Positions 45,402-53,388 of a DNA stretch of 64,000 nt are shown here, piece by piece; within the stretch, counting starts at the first letter, position 1; each line of letters begins with the position of its first letter. The DNA comes from Campylobacter blaseri (lineage in GTDB: Bacteria; Campylobacterota; Campylobacteria; Campylobacterales; Campylobacteraceae). The stretch spans positions 1,827,679-1,891,678 of the forward strand of contig NZ_CP053841.1 of the NCBI RefSeq assembly GCF_013201895.1, written 5' to 3'. Below the pieces are notes generated by a model. It saw only the letters and a list, made by a program, of their open reading frames with translations, was not told where the DNA came from and ran no database searches. The position numbers and the translations under genes are program-made.

Positions 45402-45938
45402 ATGGCAAATATAACAGTAGGCGGAAATGTAGCAAATTTAGTAGGAAATGAAGTAAATGTAGGTGATTTAGCGCCAGTTGTAGAACTTGCAGCAAAAGAT
45501 CTCTCATCTATAAAAGTTGGTGGTGTTAGTGATAAAATTCAAATTCTAGCAGTAGTTCCATCTTTAGATACAGAAGTTTGTGCGACAGAAACAAGAAAAT
45601 TTAACCAAAGTGTAGCAGGCAAAGACAATGTTAAACTAACTGTCATATCTATGGATTTACCATTTGCAATGGGTAGATTTTGCTCAACCGAAGGTATAGA
45701 AAACATCCAAGTTGGAAGTGATTTTAGAAATAAAGATTTTGCAAATGCTTATGGTGTTTTAATAAAAGATGGGGCACTTGCTGGACTTAGTGCAAGAGCT
45801 ATTTTTATTGTTAATAAAGATGGAAAAATTATCCATAAAGAGATAGTAAGCGAGGTTACAAATGAGCCAAACTACGAAACTATCCAAAAAATTATTAAAG
45901 AAAATGGTGGTTGTTCTACGGGTGGTTGTTCTTTATAA
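45402..45938 (+). CDS. tpx: Thiol peroxidase
   Basis: 178 residues of the atypical 2-Cys peroxiredoxin family. Peroxidatic Cys60 is in PSLDTEVCATETRKFN and resolving Cys94 in MGRFCSTEG. It reduces peroxides using thioredoxin, in the cytosol or periplasm depending on species (no signal peptide here). Normal Tpx is about 165-170 residues; the extra C-terminal residues NGGCSTGGCSL contain two further cysteines (171 and 176). A similar Cys-Gly tail is present on SodB in this window, so I flag it as a candidate metal or redox handle. Monocistronic, with a stem-loop after it. Confidence 0.93.
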   Translation: MANITVGGNVANLVGNEVNVGDLAPVVELAAKDLSSIKVGGVSDKIQILAVVPSLDTEVCATETRKFNQSVAGKDNVKLTVISMDLPFAMGRFCSTEGIENIQVGSDFRNKDFANAYGVLIKDGALAGLSARAIFIVNKDGKIIHKEIVSEVTNEPNYETIQKIIKENGGCSTGGCSL

Positions 45939-45941
45939 TTT

Positions 45942-45966
45942 AAGTAGGCGCTTGCCTACTTTTTCT
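45942..45966 (+). terminator. Stem-loop terminator after tpx
   Basis: AAGTAGGC at 45942-45949 pairs with GCCTACTT at 45954-45961 around a four-base loop, followed by a T-rich run (TTTCTT). Confidence 0.75.
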
Positions 45967-45997
45967 TACTAATCTTTATCTAAATAACTCTATAATC

Positions 45998-46006
45998 TGT
46001 TATAAT
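45998..46006 (+). promoter_or_regulatory. Extended -10 promoter for the zinc metallopeptidase
   Basis: TGTTATAAT at 45998-46006, 26 bases before the ATG at 46033, in the extended -10 form. Confidence 0.5.
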
Positions 46007-46032
46007 AATCTAATATTTTTAAAAGGCAAACT

Positions 46033-46902
46033 ATGAAATGGCGTGATAGAAGGCAAAGTAATAATGTAGAAGATAGAAGAGGTGAGCAAGTAAGAGCTGG
46101 AATGAACTTGCAAGCAATTATACCAATTGCAAGATTTCTACTACAAACAAAAATAGGCAAAATTGTATTAATAATCGGTGTTATAGCGTATTTCTTGGGC
46201 TTTAACCCTCTTTCAATGTTAAATTTATCTGCCCCTGCAACCTCAAATCAAGCCATTACTAAAAACGATGAGGAACAAGCTAAATTTATAGCAACTATTC
46301 TAGCAGAAACTGAAGATGTTTGGAATAATATTTTTGCAAAAAATAGTTCAAAATATGTTGAGCCAAATTTAGTTCTGTTTCGTGGTGTTGTAAATAGTGG
46401 TTGTGGCTTTGCAAGCTCACAAGTTGGACCATTTTATTGTCCAAATGATCAAAAAATATACATTGACCTAAACTTTTTTAATGAGTTAGCAAAAAGATAT
46501 AATGCTCCTGGAGATTTTGCTAATGCTTATGTTTTAGCCCATGAAGTTGGGCATCATGTGCAGTATTTAACAGGTACTTTAAAAAAGGCAGAGGAGCTAA
46601 AAAAACAGACATCAGACAAAGCTCGTAAAAATGCTATTCAAGTAAAAGTAGAACTTCAAGCTGATTGCTATGCTGGAATTTGGGCACATTATGTTCATTT
46701 TGAAAAAAATCTTCTTGAAGATGGCGACATAGATGAGGCTTTAAATGCTGCTAATATGATAGGAGATGACGCTTTGCAAAGAAAGGCTAGGGGCTATGTT
46801 GTGCCTGATTCTTTTACACATGGAACTTCAAAACAGAGAAAAGAGTGGTTTTATAAGGGCTTTAAAAGCGGAAATTTAAAAAACTGTAACACAAAAATAT
46901 AA
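46033..46902 (+). CDS. Neutral zinc metallopeptidase (YpfJ/PF04228 family)
   Basis: 289 residues. One membrane segment after a basic N-terminus (WRDRRQSNNVEDRRG, then IGKIVLIIGVIAYFLGF near residues 41-58), then a periplasmic domain with the zinc motif LAHEVGHHVQYLTG near residue 167-180 and VELQADCYAGIWAHY containing the third-ligand Glu/Asp region. The family is widespread in Gram-negative bacteria, including E. coli YpfJ, and its substrate is unknown. Single gene between tpx and the Sel1-repeat cluster. Confidence 0.9.
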   Translation: MKWRDRRQSNNVEDRRGEQVRAGMNLQAIIPIARFLLQTKIGKIVLIIGVIAYFLGFNPLSMLNLSAPATSNQAITKNDEEQAKFIATILAETEDVWNNIFAKNSSKYVEPNLVLFRGVVNSGCGFASSQVGPFYCPNDQKIYIDLNFFNELAKRYNAPGDFANAYVLAHEVGHHVQYLTGTLKKAEELKKQTSDKARKNAIQVKVELQADCYAGIWAHYVHFEKNLLEDGDIDEALNAANMIGDDALQRKARGYVVPDSFTHGTSKQRKEWFYKGFKSGNLKNCNTKI

Positions 46903-46947
46903 TTAATTTAATTTTCTAATTATGTACTTTAAAAGAGTGCATATAGC

Positions 46948-47946
46948 TTATTTATTTAATCTTTTACAAAAAAAAGGTGACTTTAATTCATCGCCTAACT
47001 TGCAGGCTTTTTTAGCAAATTCTACTGATTTACTTAAATTTACAATTTGTCCATATCCGTAAATATATGCTAACTTACTACAAGCAAAACTATCTCCTGT
47101 TTCACAAGCATTTTCATGTGCCTTTATAGTTTTTTTAGAAAATTCATCTACGCGTTTCATATCTGGTGTTGGATTATTTGCATATAAGCCTACTATTTTA
47201 TTACAAGAATCTCCATTATTAGCCTCACACTGTTTTTTATAAATTTGAACTGATTTATCAAAGTATAAATTAGATTTAGTTAAATTATGCTCTACCGCAG
47301 GATTTCCCATACCATATATATTAGATAATTTATAGCAAGAGTTAGCGTCTTCTAGATTACAATTTTTCATATAACCTTCAAAAGCCTTCTTATAAAGCTT
47401 ATCTGCATCATTTATATATTTTTTTTCTTCGCCATTACTATTATAAAGTTTAATTAACTCTTCGCATGAATCTCCATCGCCCATTTCACATTTTTTTGTG
47501 TGTATTTGAACTAATTGTTTATATAGACCATCTAAATTTGAAGATCCATTCTCAATAATTCCATATTTATATAAATTTATAATTATGTTGCAATTTTTAG
47601 TATCGCCTTCATTACATTTTTCTTTATAATGCGCCTCTACTTTGCTATATAGTTCATCTGCTTTTGCCGTGTCCATCTCGACACCTTCTCCGTATTTATA
47701 AGCATCGGCCAATTGCGAACAATAACTATAATCCCCTATTTCACATTTTTCTTTATAAATTTCAACTGCTTTTATAAAATAGTTTTTTGACAACTCTAGT
47801 GTTTCATTAGTTTTTATTTTATGTCTGTTTTGAAGCGCCAAAGACTTACAGGCATTTCCATCACCAAATTCGCACTTTTGCTCTAATTCACTCATTCCAA
47901 AACAACTAGTTAAGATAAAAAATCCTATTAAAATTATTTCTCTCAT
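46948..47946 (-). CDS. Sel1-like repeat lipoprotein
   Basis: 332 residues. N-terminal lipoprotein signal (IGFFILTSCFG, lipobox ending at the Cys). The mature protein has about seven Sel1-type units, each with the paired cysteines seen in Helicobacter cysteine-rich proteins: 'CEIGDYSYCSQLADAYKYGEGV', 'CNEGDTKNCNIIINLYKYG' and so on, about 36-40 residues apart. Sel1 repeats are scaffold-like and Hcp proteins are secreted or periplasmic; none is functionally clear. The 45-base stretch before its start closely resembles that before the next gene, so the pair arose by duplication. Confidence 0.85.
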   Translation of the reverse strand: MREIILIGFFILTSCFGMSELEQKCEFGDGNACKSLALQNRHKIKTNETLELSKNYFIKAVEIYKEKCEIGDYSYCSQLADAYKYGEGVEMDTAKADELYSKVEAHYKEKCNEGDTKNCNIIINLYKYGIIENGSSNLDGLYKQLVQIHTKKCEMGDGDSCEELIKLYNSNGEEKKYINDADKLYKKAFEGYMKNCNLEDANSCYKLSNIYGMGNPAVEHNLTKSNLYFDKSVQIYKKQCEANNGDSCNKIVGLYANNPTPDMKRVDEFSKKTIKAHENACETGDSFACSKLAYIYGYGQIVNLSKSVEFAKKACKLGDELKSPFFCKRLNK

Positions 47947-47990
47947 TTTATATTCCTAATAATTAAATTTATCATTTTCACCTTTGATAT

Positions 47991-49553
47991 TTATTTTAAT
48001 TTATCTATTTTAGCACAAGATATTTTATTTCCTAAGTTGCAAGCTTTTTCATACATTTTTTTAGCAATGTTCATATCTTTGGTAATACCTGCACCATTTT
48101 CATATAAATACCCTAGAATAAAACAACCTTTGGAATTATTTAAATCACAACTTTTTTTATATAATTCTTTTACTTTAGTTATATCATTATAATTTATATA
48201 TCCTAGCTCTACACACGAGTTTCCATCACCCAAATCACAACCTTTCTCGTAAAGTTGTTTCATATTTTCAAGAGCTTTTTCATCACCAATATTATAAGAA
48301 CTTTCATACTCTTTTGCAAATTCATAACATAATTTTTTATCACATATGTTTAAAATTTTTTCAAAATTTATATTTTTGTTTATTGTTTGCAACCAGTCAA
48401 GGTTAAAATAATACTCGGTATGTCCTAGGGAATTGGCTTTATTGTAAAACTCAAGAGCTTTACTAAAATTTTCATCTAAGAAGTAACCAGTCTCATACAT
48501 TTCACCTAATAACCCACAAAAATTACCATTTCCTAAGGAACATTTCTGTTCAAATAGCTCTTTTATATTGTTTGGATCTTTTTCACTTTCCTCATACAAC
48601 GAAATTAATGTTTTGCAATAGTTTTTGGTTTTTAATTCACAATTTTTAATATAATACTTCTCTGCTTTTATATAATCTGTTTGTGTAAGTTTGCCAATAA
48701 AATATATATTTCCCAAAAAGCCACATTGTTTTAAATCTCCTCTTTCGCAACTATTTTGGAGTATTTTAGTTGCTTTGTCGCTTTGTTTATTATTAAAATA
48801 ATAATCAGCCAAGTAGGAACAAGAATCTCCATCTTTTAAATCACAGCCTTTTTGGTATAAATTTAATATAGCTTTATAATCTTTATTTTCTTTTTCTTCC
48901 ATATAATAAATTAATCCTAAATTTCCACATGCATAACCTTTGTTTAAATTACACTCTTCTTGTAATTTATCTCTTAAAGATTGTAAATTACAAGCATAAT
49001 TGAAATAGCTACAATTTCCTCTCTTTTTATAAAAATTACAATTTTCTTTTAAGATAGATAATGCTTTATTTAGATTTAATTTGCTAAATTCTGGATTTTG
49101 TATAGAATAAAATGCCATTTTTTCGCAAGATGAATTTACAGGATTTATCTTGCAAGCTTTTTCATAATAATATTTTGACTTATTAAAATCTTGTTTGCTA
49201 TTATTATATGGATAGTGCAAATCTCCTAGTATCTCACAAGAGAATTCATCATCTAAATCACACCCTTTTTTATAAATATCCATTTTTTCTTCTTCTGTTC
49301 TTCCATTTCCACCTAACACTACAATCAAATCATAGCAAGCTTTTCCTAGCCCCAAATTGCAAGCTTTTTTAATAAAAAACTCTGATTTTGTTTTATTATA
49401 TTCTACATCTTCTTTGCTTCCATAGTTGTGCCATAATCCTAAGGTATGGCACGAGTTACCATCTGCAATTTCACATCTTGCCTTTAATTCATCAGCTGTA
49501 TTTCCAAAACAACTAGTTAAGATAAATAATCCTATTAAAATAAATTTTTTCAT
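47991..49553 (-). CDS. Large Sel1-like repeat lipoprotein
   Basis: 520 residues. Lipoprotein signal ILIGLFILTSCFG identical in its core to that of the shorter gene downstream. The body contains about thirteen Sel1-type units with conserved Cys pairs (for example CDLGDGNSCVELGYINY and CNLGNKISCAKI at the end). The longer length suggests internal unit expansion. No catalytic motif is visible. Cys-rich SLR proteins in Campylobacter and Helicobacter are exported; a membrane-linked scaffold role is inferred. Confidence 0.85.
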   Translation of the reverse strand: MKKFILIGLFILTSCFGNTADELKARCEIADGNSCHTLGLWHNYGSKEDVEYNKTKSEFFIKKACNLGLGKACYDLIVVLGGNGRTEEEKMDIYKKGCDLDDEFSCEILGDLHYPYNNSKQDFNKSKYYYEKACKINPVNSSCEKMAFYSIQNPEFSKLNLNKALSILKENCNFYKKRGNCSYFNYACNLQSLRDKLQEECNLNKGYACGNLGLIYYMEEKENKDYKAILNLYQKGCDLKDGDSCSYLADYYFNNKQSDKATKILQNSCERGDLKQCGFLGNIYFIGKLTQTDYIKAEKYYIKNCELKTKNYCKTLISLYEESEKDPNNIKELFEQKCSLGNGNFCGLLGEMYETGYFLDENFSKALEFYNKANSLGHTEYYFNLDWLQTINKNINFEKILNICDKKLCYEFAKEYESSYNIGDEKALENMKQLYEKGCDLGDGNSCVELGYINYNDITKVKELYKKSCDLNNSKGCFILGYLYENGAGITKDMNIAKKMYEKACNLGNKISCAKIDKLK

Positions 49554-49615
49554 TTTATTTTCCTAATATAATTTAATTTTACCATTTTTATCTTTGATAT
49601 TTATTCTACAAAGCT

Positions 49616-50188
49616 TTATATAAGTAAATCCTGCACATATTTTGAAATCTCTTCATTTTTACTAGGGCATTCTTCAACAAACATAGGATCTAAATGGGTC
49701 AAAAAATGCCAATCCTTAGAACCACTCTTTTTATACAAAATAGCTTCTCCATCTTCTGAACCTTTATAGCTTCTATCTACTTCATAACCCAAATTTTCTA
49801 AGACTTTTTTGACTTTTTTATAAAGATTTTCTCTTTTTTCAATATAGCTTTTAACCTCATCATTATTAACAAAATATGCATCTACAAGTGTGTGAGTTCC
49901 TACTATTTTGTTTTGTGTCTCGTCTAAATTTACAACTTTGCTCCAATCTATATAAATTTCATTTTCGCTTCTAAACATAAATTTAGTAAATGGCAAAATA
50001 TTTGTTTTATAATGAACTTCTACATAATCACTAAAAGCTTTATAATCTAGCGTTTCGTATTCAAAACCATCTTCTATCAAGTACTTATATCCTGGCAGTT
50101 TTTTAGCAAATTCTCGCCCACTCTCAAGAGTTTCAAACACTCCTATAATGGTGCTATAATTATCTTGTCTTATAGTAAGTAGATACAA
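49616..50188 (-). CDS. Hypothetical cytosolic protein
   Basis: 190 residues, no signal peptide or membrane segment. It starts with LTIRQDNYSTIIGVFETLESGREFAKKLPGY, a small alpha/beta domain of a type I do not recognise, and ends with acidic residues. It lies 63 bases upstream of the large Sel1-repeat lipoprotein and may be co-transcribed with it. Its neighbourhood might suggest a partner or immunity-type role, which I cannot support further. Confidence 0.55.
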   Translation of the reverse strand: MYLLTIRQDNYSTIIGVFETLESGREFAKKLPGYKYLIEDGFEYETLDYKAFSDYVEVHYKTNILPFTKFMFRSENEIYIDWSKVVNLDETQNKIVGTHTLVDAYFVNNDEVKSYIEKRENLYKKVKKVLENLGYEVDRSYKGSEDGEAILYKKSGSKDWHFLTHLDPMFVEECPSKNEEISKYVQDLLI

Positions 50189-50260
50189 AACATTTCCTTT
50201 GTATGATTTTAATATTAATAAAATTTATCTGTATTCTAGCATAAACTAAATTTTGTATAG

Positions 50261-50288
50261 ATAATAACGGGTTTTCACCCGCTATTAT
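50261..50288 (-). terminator. Stem-loop terminator of the p-cresol methylhydroxylase operon
   Basis: ATAATAACGGG pairs with CCCGCTATTAT with one A-C mismatch around a six-base loop, immediately beyond the cytochrome stop codon on the minus strand. Confidence 0.55.
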
Positions 50289-50290
50289 AG

Positions 50291-50662
50291 TTAATTTTTA
50301 GGGTTTGAGAGATACTCGCTAAGAGCTTTCATATCTTCATCATTTATCTCGGTTTTTCTAAAAAATGGCATACTATGCTTGCCCTCTCTTACAAAAAACT
50401 CAACTAATTCAGGAACTAAATCTGTTCTTTTTGTAAGTTCAGTTGGAATGCCACTATCTTTATAAAGCACAACAAGTGCATTTGTTCCTGGCATATTTGC
50501 ACCATGACACGGCAAACACCAATAATCATAAACCTTTTTACCTCTTTGTAAAGTTTCATCTTGTGGAATATCGGACATTTTTATGCTATTTTCAGCTATT
50601 GCAAAGCTACTTAAAATTGCCATTAAAAGTCCAAATTTGGCTAAAATTTTAACTATTTTCAT
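50291..50662 (-). CDS. c-type cytochrome, p-cresol methylhydroxylase cytochrome subunit-like
   Basis: 123 residues from the ATG at 50662, chosen over an upstream in-frame start because GGAGGTG lies just before it and its ATGA overlaps the stop of the flavoprotein gene. Sec signal ends near residue 23 (AILSSFAIA). One heme site, Cys49-Leu-Pro-Cys52-His53, with the likely axial Met98 in HSMPFF. In p-cresol methylhydroxylase the cytochrome accepts electrons from the flavin subunit and passes them on. Small mono-heme class I cytochrome; assignment rests on the neighbouring flavoprotein. Confidence 0.85.
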   Translation of the reverse strand: MKIVKILAKFGLLMAILSSFAIAENSIKMSDIPQDETLQRGKKVYDYWCLPCHGANMPGTNALVVLYKDSGIPTELTKRTDLVPELVEFFVREGKHSMPFFRKTEINDEDMKALSEYLSNPKN

Positions 50663-52293
50663 TTTGCACCTCCGTTTTTGGCTTCTCTTAGAGATTTTGG
50701 CCAAATTCCTCCACGACCAGGAGCCATAATACCATTTGGATCTATTGCGTCTTTTAATTTTTCTATAAATTTCTTTAAAATATGATCATTATAAGAATAT
50801 ACATCATAAACATCATCTTGGAATGTAGGTGCAGCTCTATAATCGCCCCAACCATTATCTGCAGCTACTTCTATCATTTTACGATATGCTATTCTCATTT
50901 TTTTGTTATGCTCTATATCTGTTCTTGAGTTTCCAAAACCTAGCATAAAACAAAATGCCCTATACATCCAACTTCTAGGATGAGCAAAAGGAGTAATTGG
51001 CGAAGGCATACCAAGCTCGTGAAACACATCTATATAAACATCTTGACATTTTAAAAGCTCTTTTCCATCTCGTGGAATTATAGGAGAGAACCAAACATGT
51101 CCATCTTGAGGGTCAAGTTTTTCACCCCTTGTGCTAAGCCAAAAAATTTCCATACTTGGAATTCCAAGAGAAACTTTATGTTTAAGTTTTTCAATATCAT
51201 CTTTACTTAAAGGAAGTGAAAATTCCTGAACTAACTCAAGTTTTGAACCATCTATTACACTAAAACGCTTTTTGATATACTCTGCATTTGCTTTAACAGA
51301 GTCTTTGTTTCCATAAATTGGAATGTCAATTTGCCAATATGGAATTTTATTCTTTAAAGCATAGTTTTGAATCTTTTCAAGATCAGGTTTTCCACCATTT
51401 GAAGTAAGATAAGATTTTAACTCAGGATTCATCTCTTTGCCGTGAGGTGGGTTTAAAGGGCTTCTATAAAGTGGCCAACCTATAATAAAAGAGTCTTCCA
51501 AATAGTTTAAAATTTCAACCATTGGAATTATATCTTCACGGCGTGGAGTTGTAAGGCTATAAAGTGCATAAAATTCAGGCTTTGGCATAAGCCAAAATCC
51601 CATTTTTGTAACTATTCCAAAATTTGATTGAGCAAAAAGGCCGTCCACATAAGCACCATATCCATATTTATTTTCGGCAAATGTTTTAGCATTTGGCAAT
51701 GCTCCCATACCTGTTCTCATAACTTCACCATTTGCAAGCACAACTTCCATACCACAATGTGCACCAAAGTGATCTCTATACATTCCATATGTATAGCCCC
51801 AGCCGTGATCTAGTGCATTTCCGACAGGACTCCCCCAACCTGGATCTGGAATATCCATCATTACATTTAGGTTATTTTTCTCACAATATTCATAAAAGTC
51901 AAAATAACTAACTCCTGGCTCCAAAATACAGAAATTTCTTTTATCATCAACTTCTATAATTTTGTTCATTCTTTTTAGATCAACAACCACATCTCCACGG
52001 CGATTTGGAGCAGATGAACCATATCCTAAATTCTTACCTGTTGAGATTGGAAAGAGTGGAATTTTATACTCATTTGCAATCTTTACAATAGCTTGAACCT
52101 CAGCAGTATCTTTTGGTGCAACAGCAAGTGAAGGTATTGGTTCAGTTGGTTCGTCCCATTCTGGAGAATACGCATCTCTATAGAGTTTGATATCTTCTTC
52201 TTTATCAAATACCCATTTTTCTCCTATGGCTTTTTTAAATTTTTCTATAGCAGTTTTAAAATTAGCTTCGCTAACTCCTATTGGAAGTATCAT
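50659..52293 (-). CDS. FAD-linked 4-cresol dehydrogenase (p-cresol methylhydroxylase flavoprotein)-like
   Basis: 544 residues. PCMH-type FAD domain at about 55-230 (SLAVAPKDTAEVQAIVKIA, PISTGKNLGYGSSAP, NFCILEPGVSYFDFYEY, DPGWGSPVGNALDHGWGYTYGMYRD) and the cap domain with SPIIPRDGKEL and NDHILKKFIEKLKDAIDPNG. The combination and the following cytochrome gene match p-cresol methylhydroxylase (4-cresol dehydrogenase) over vanillyl-alcohol oxidase, which has no cytochrome partner. It would oxidise p-cresol to 4-hydroxybenzyl alcohol and aldehyde. No signal peptide of its own is visible, so how it meets the cytochrome in the periplasm is unclear; the Tat-signal protein upstream may assist. Confidence 0.8.
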   Translation of the reverse strand: MILPIGVSEANFKTAIEKFKKAIGEKWVFDKEEDIKLYRDAYSPEWDEPTEPIPSLAVAPKDTAEVQAIVKIANEYKIPLFPISTGKNLGYGSSAPNRRGDVVVDLKRMNKIIEVDDKRNFCILEPGVSYFDFYEYCEKNNLNVMMDIPDPGWGSPVGNALDHGWGYTYGMYRDHFGAHCGMEVVLANGEVMRTGMGALPNAKTFAENKYGYGAYVDGLFAQSNFGIVTKMGFWLMPKPEFYALYSLTTPRREDIIPMVEILNYLEDSFIIGWPLYRSPLNPPHGKEMNPELKSYLTSNGGKPDLEKIQNYALKNKIPYWQIDIPIYGNKDSVKANAEYIKKRFSVIDGSKLELVQEFSLPLSKDDIEKLKHKVSLGIPSMEIFWLSTRGEKLDPQDGHVWFSPIIPRDGKELLKCQDVYIDVFHELGMPSPITPFAHPRSWMYRAFCFMLGFGNSRTDIEHNKKMRIAYRKMIEVAADNGWGDYRAAPTFQDDVYDVYSYNDHILKKFIEKLKDAIDPNGIMAPGRGGIWPKSLREAKNGGAK

Positions 52294-52859
52294 ATGTCTC
52301 TCCTTTTATTTGATGTTATTACCCACGAATACAAAGTAGTTTTGTAGCTATCTTTTTGAGCTATTTTTGTAAAACTTTTTGCAATATCTTTTTCATTAAA
52401 ATTAAAATTTGTTAAATCAAAAGCTAGTTTATTGATAAAATAATCATCTTTTATATAATTTCTAACAGATTTTAATCCTTTCAAATCATTAAAATTATCA
52501 TTTATAGCATAGATATTTAGATGTAATGGTCTTAAATTTAGACTTTTTACAGCTTGAGAAATAACAAAAAAACTCTCATAACTTGTAAATCCGCAAAGTA
52601 TTGAGTTAGAAGAAATATCTTTTAATAGTTTTGTATAGATATGTGAAATATCTCCATTTAAGCCATAAAGATTAGAATTGTTAGTTGAAATTTTTTTAGC
52701 AAAATATTTACTTATAATAGAGCTTTCATCATAAAATAGATGAGTGTAATTTATATTTTTTGAAAAATTTTTATCAAAAACAAAAGCACTTGCACTGTTC
52801 ATTAAGGTGCCAGTAGCTAATGCAATTTTTAAAAAATTTCGCCTAGATAACTTTTGCAT
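52290..52859 (-). CDS. Tat-signal hypothetical protein of the p-cresol operon
   Basis: About 189 residues, start ATG at 52859 chosen because AGGAG is five bases upstream. The N-terminus QKLSRRNFLKIALATGTLMNS is a textbook twin-arginine signal. The mature part has no cysteine-rich metal site; the only recognisable features are hydrophobic strands (ILCGFTSYESFFVISQAV, HLNIYAINDNF). It overlaps the flavoprotein gene by four bases. Since a Tat substrate can carry a partner without its own signal, I suggest it may escort the flavoprotein across the membrane. Family not recognised. Confidence 0.6.
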   Translation of the reverse strand: MQKLSRRNFLKIALATGTLMNSASAFVFDKNFSKNINYTHLFYDESSIISKYFAKKISTNNSNLYGLNGDISHIYTKLLKDISSNSILCGFTSYESFFVISQAVKSLNLRPLHLNIYAINDNFNDLKGLKSVRNYIKDDYFINKLAFDLTNFNFNEKDIAKSFTKIAQKDSYKTTLYSWVITSNKRRDI

Positions 52860-52918
52860 GAGCACTCCTTTCTAGTTTTGTTAATAAAATTATATTATTA
52901 GATATATAAAAAATTAAT

Positions 52919-52979
52919 TTTAAAATTTTGTAACAAAAATATTTTAGATTAATTTAAAATTTTGTTATCCAACAAAAAT
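52919..52979. promoter_or_regulatory. Direct repeats upstream of the copper-peptide operon
   Basis: TTTAAAATTTTGT (52919-52931) followed by AACAAAAAT (52932-52940) recurs as TTTAAAATTTTGT (52953-52965) followed after five bases by AACAAAAAT (52971-52979), 34 bases apart. The repeats lie about 55-115 bases before the first gene, just upstream of the probable promoter, a usual position for a response-regulator binding site. Confidence 0.45.
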
Positions 52980-53031
52980 TCAACACTAAATATATACAAT
53001 TAAACTATCTTAACAAACAGAAGGAGAAAAG

Positions 53032-53385
53032 ATGAGTAAGAAATCTTTAAAAACAAAAACAAAAGGTCTATTATTAGGTGCAGCTTTAGTTAGTGCAACA
53101 GTTTTAAGTGCAGGTCAAGCTAAATGTGGCGCAAGTAAATGTGGTTCTAACAATATGGAAAGTAAATCATCTAAAAGTATGGACGCTAAATGTGGTGCAG
53201 GTAAATGTGGAAGCAAAAAAGATGCTAAAAAAATGGATGCTAAATGTGGCGCACATATGGAAGAAAATGTTACTAAAAAAATGGATGCTAAATGTGGCGC
53301 AGGTAAATGTGGTGGTGATGTAGAAGAAAAAGCTACTACTAAAAAAATGGATGCTAAATGTGGCGCAGGAAAGTGCGGTAGCTAA
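53032..53385 (+). CDS. hvfA: Cys-rich precursor peptide, HvfA/bufferin (EGKCG-type)-like
   Basis: 117 residues. Signal peptide of about 29 residues (LLLGAALVSATVLSAG). The mature part has nine Lys-Cys-Gly triplets, mostly in MDAKCGAGKCG modules separated by charged linkers; one module reads AKCGAHMEEN and lacks the second KCG. This is the pattern of EGKCG-motif precursors in which DUF692/DUF2063 enzymes turn cysteines into copper-binding heterocycles (HvfA and bufferin families). It is directly followed, after three bases, by those enzymes. AAGGAG precedes the ATG. I infer a secreted or periplasmic copper-binding peptide. Confidence 0.88.
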   Translation: MSKKSLKTKTKGLLLGAALVSATVLSAGQAKCGASKCGSNNMESKSSKSMDAKCGAGKCGSKKDAKKMDAKCGAHMEENVTKKMDAKCGAGKCGGDVEEKATTKKMDAKCGAGKCGS

Positions 53386-53388
53386 TAA

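Noticed and set aside
53108..53323. Second open frame of about 70 residues inside the Cys-rich precursor gene
   Set aside because: It arises from the repeated DNA modules read in another frame (repeating 'WMLNVAQVNV'), has no ribosome site of its own, and the frame with signal peptide and KCG repeats is the obvious real one.
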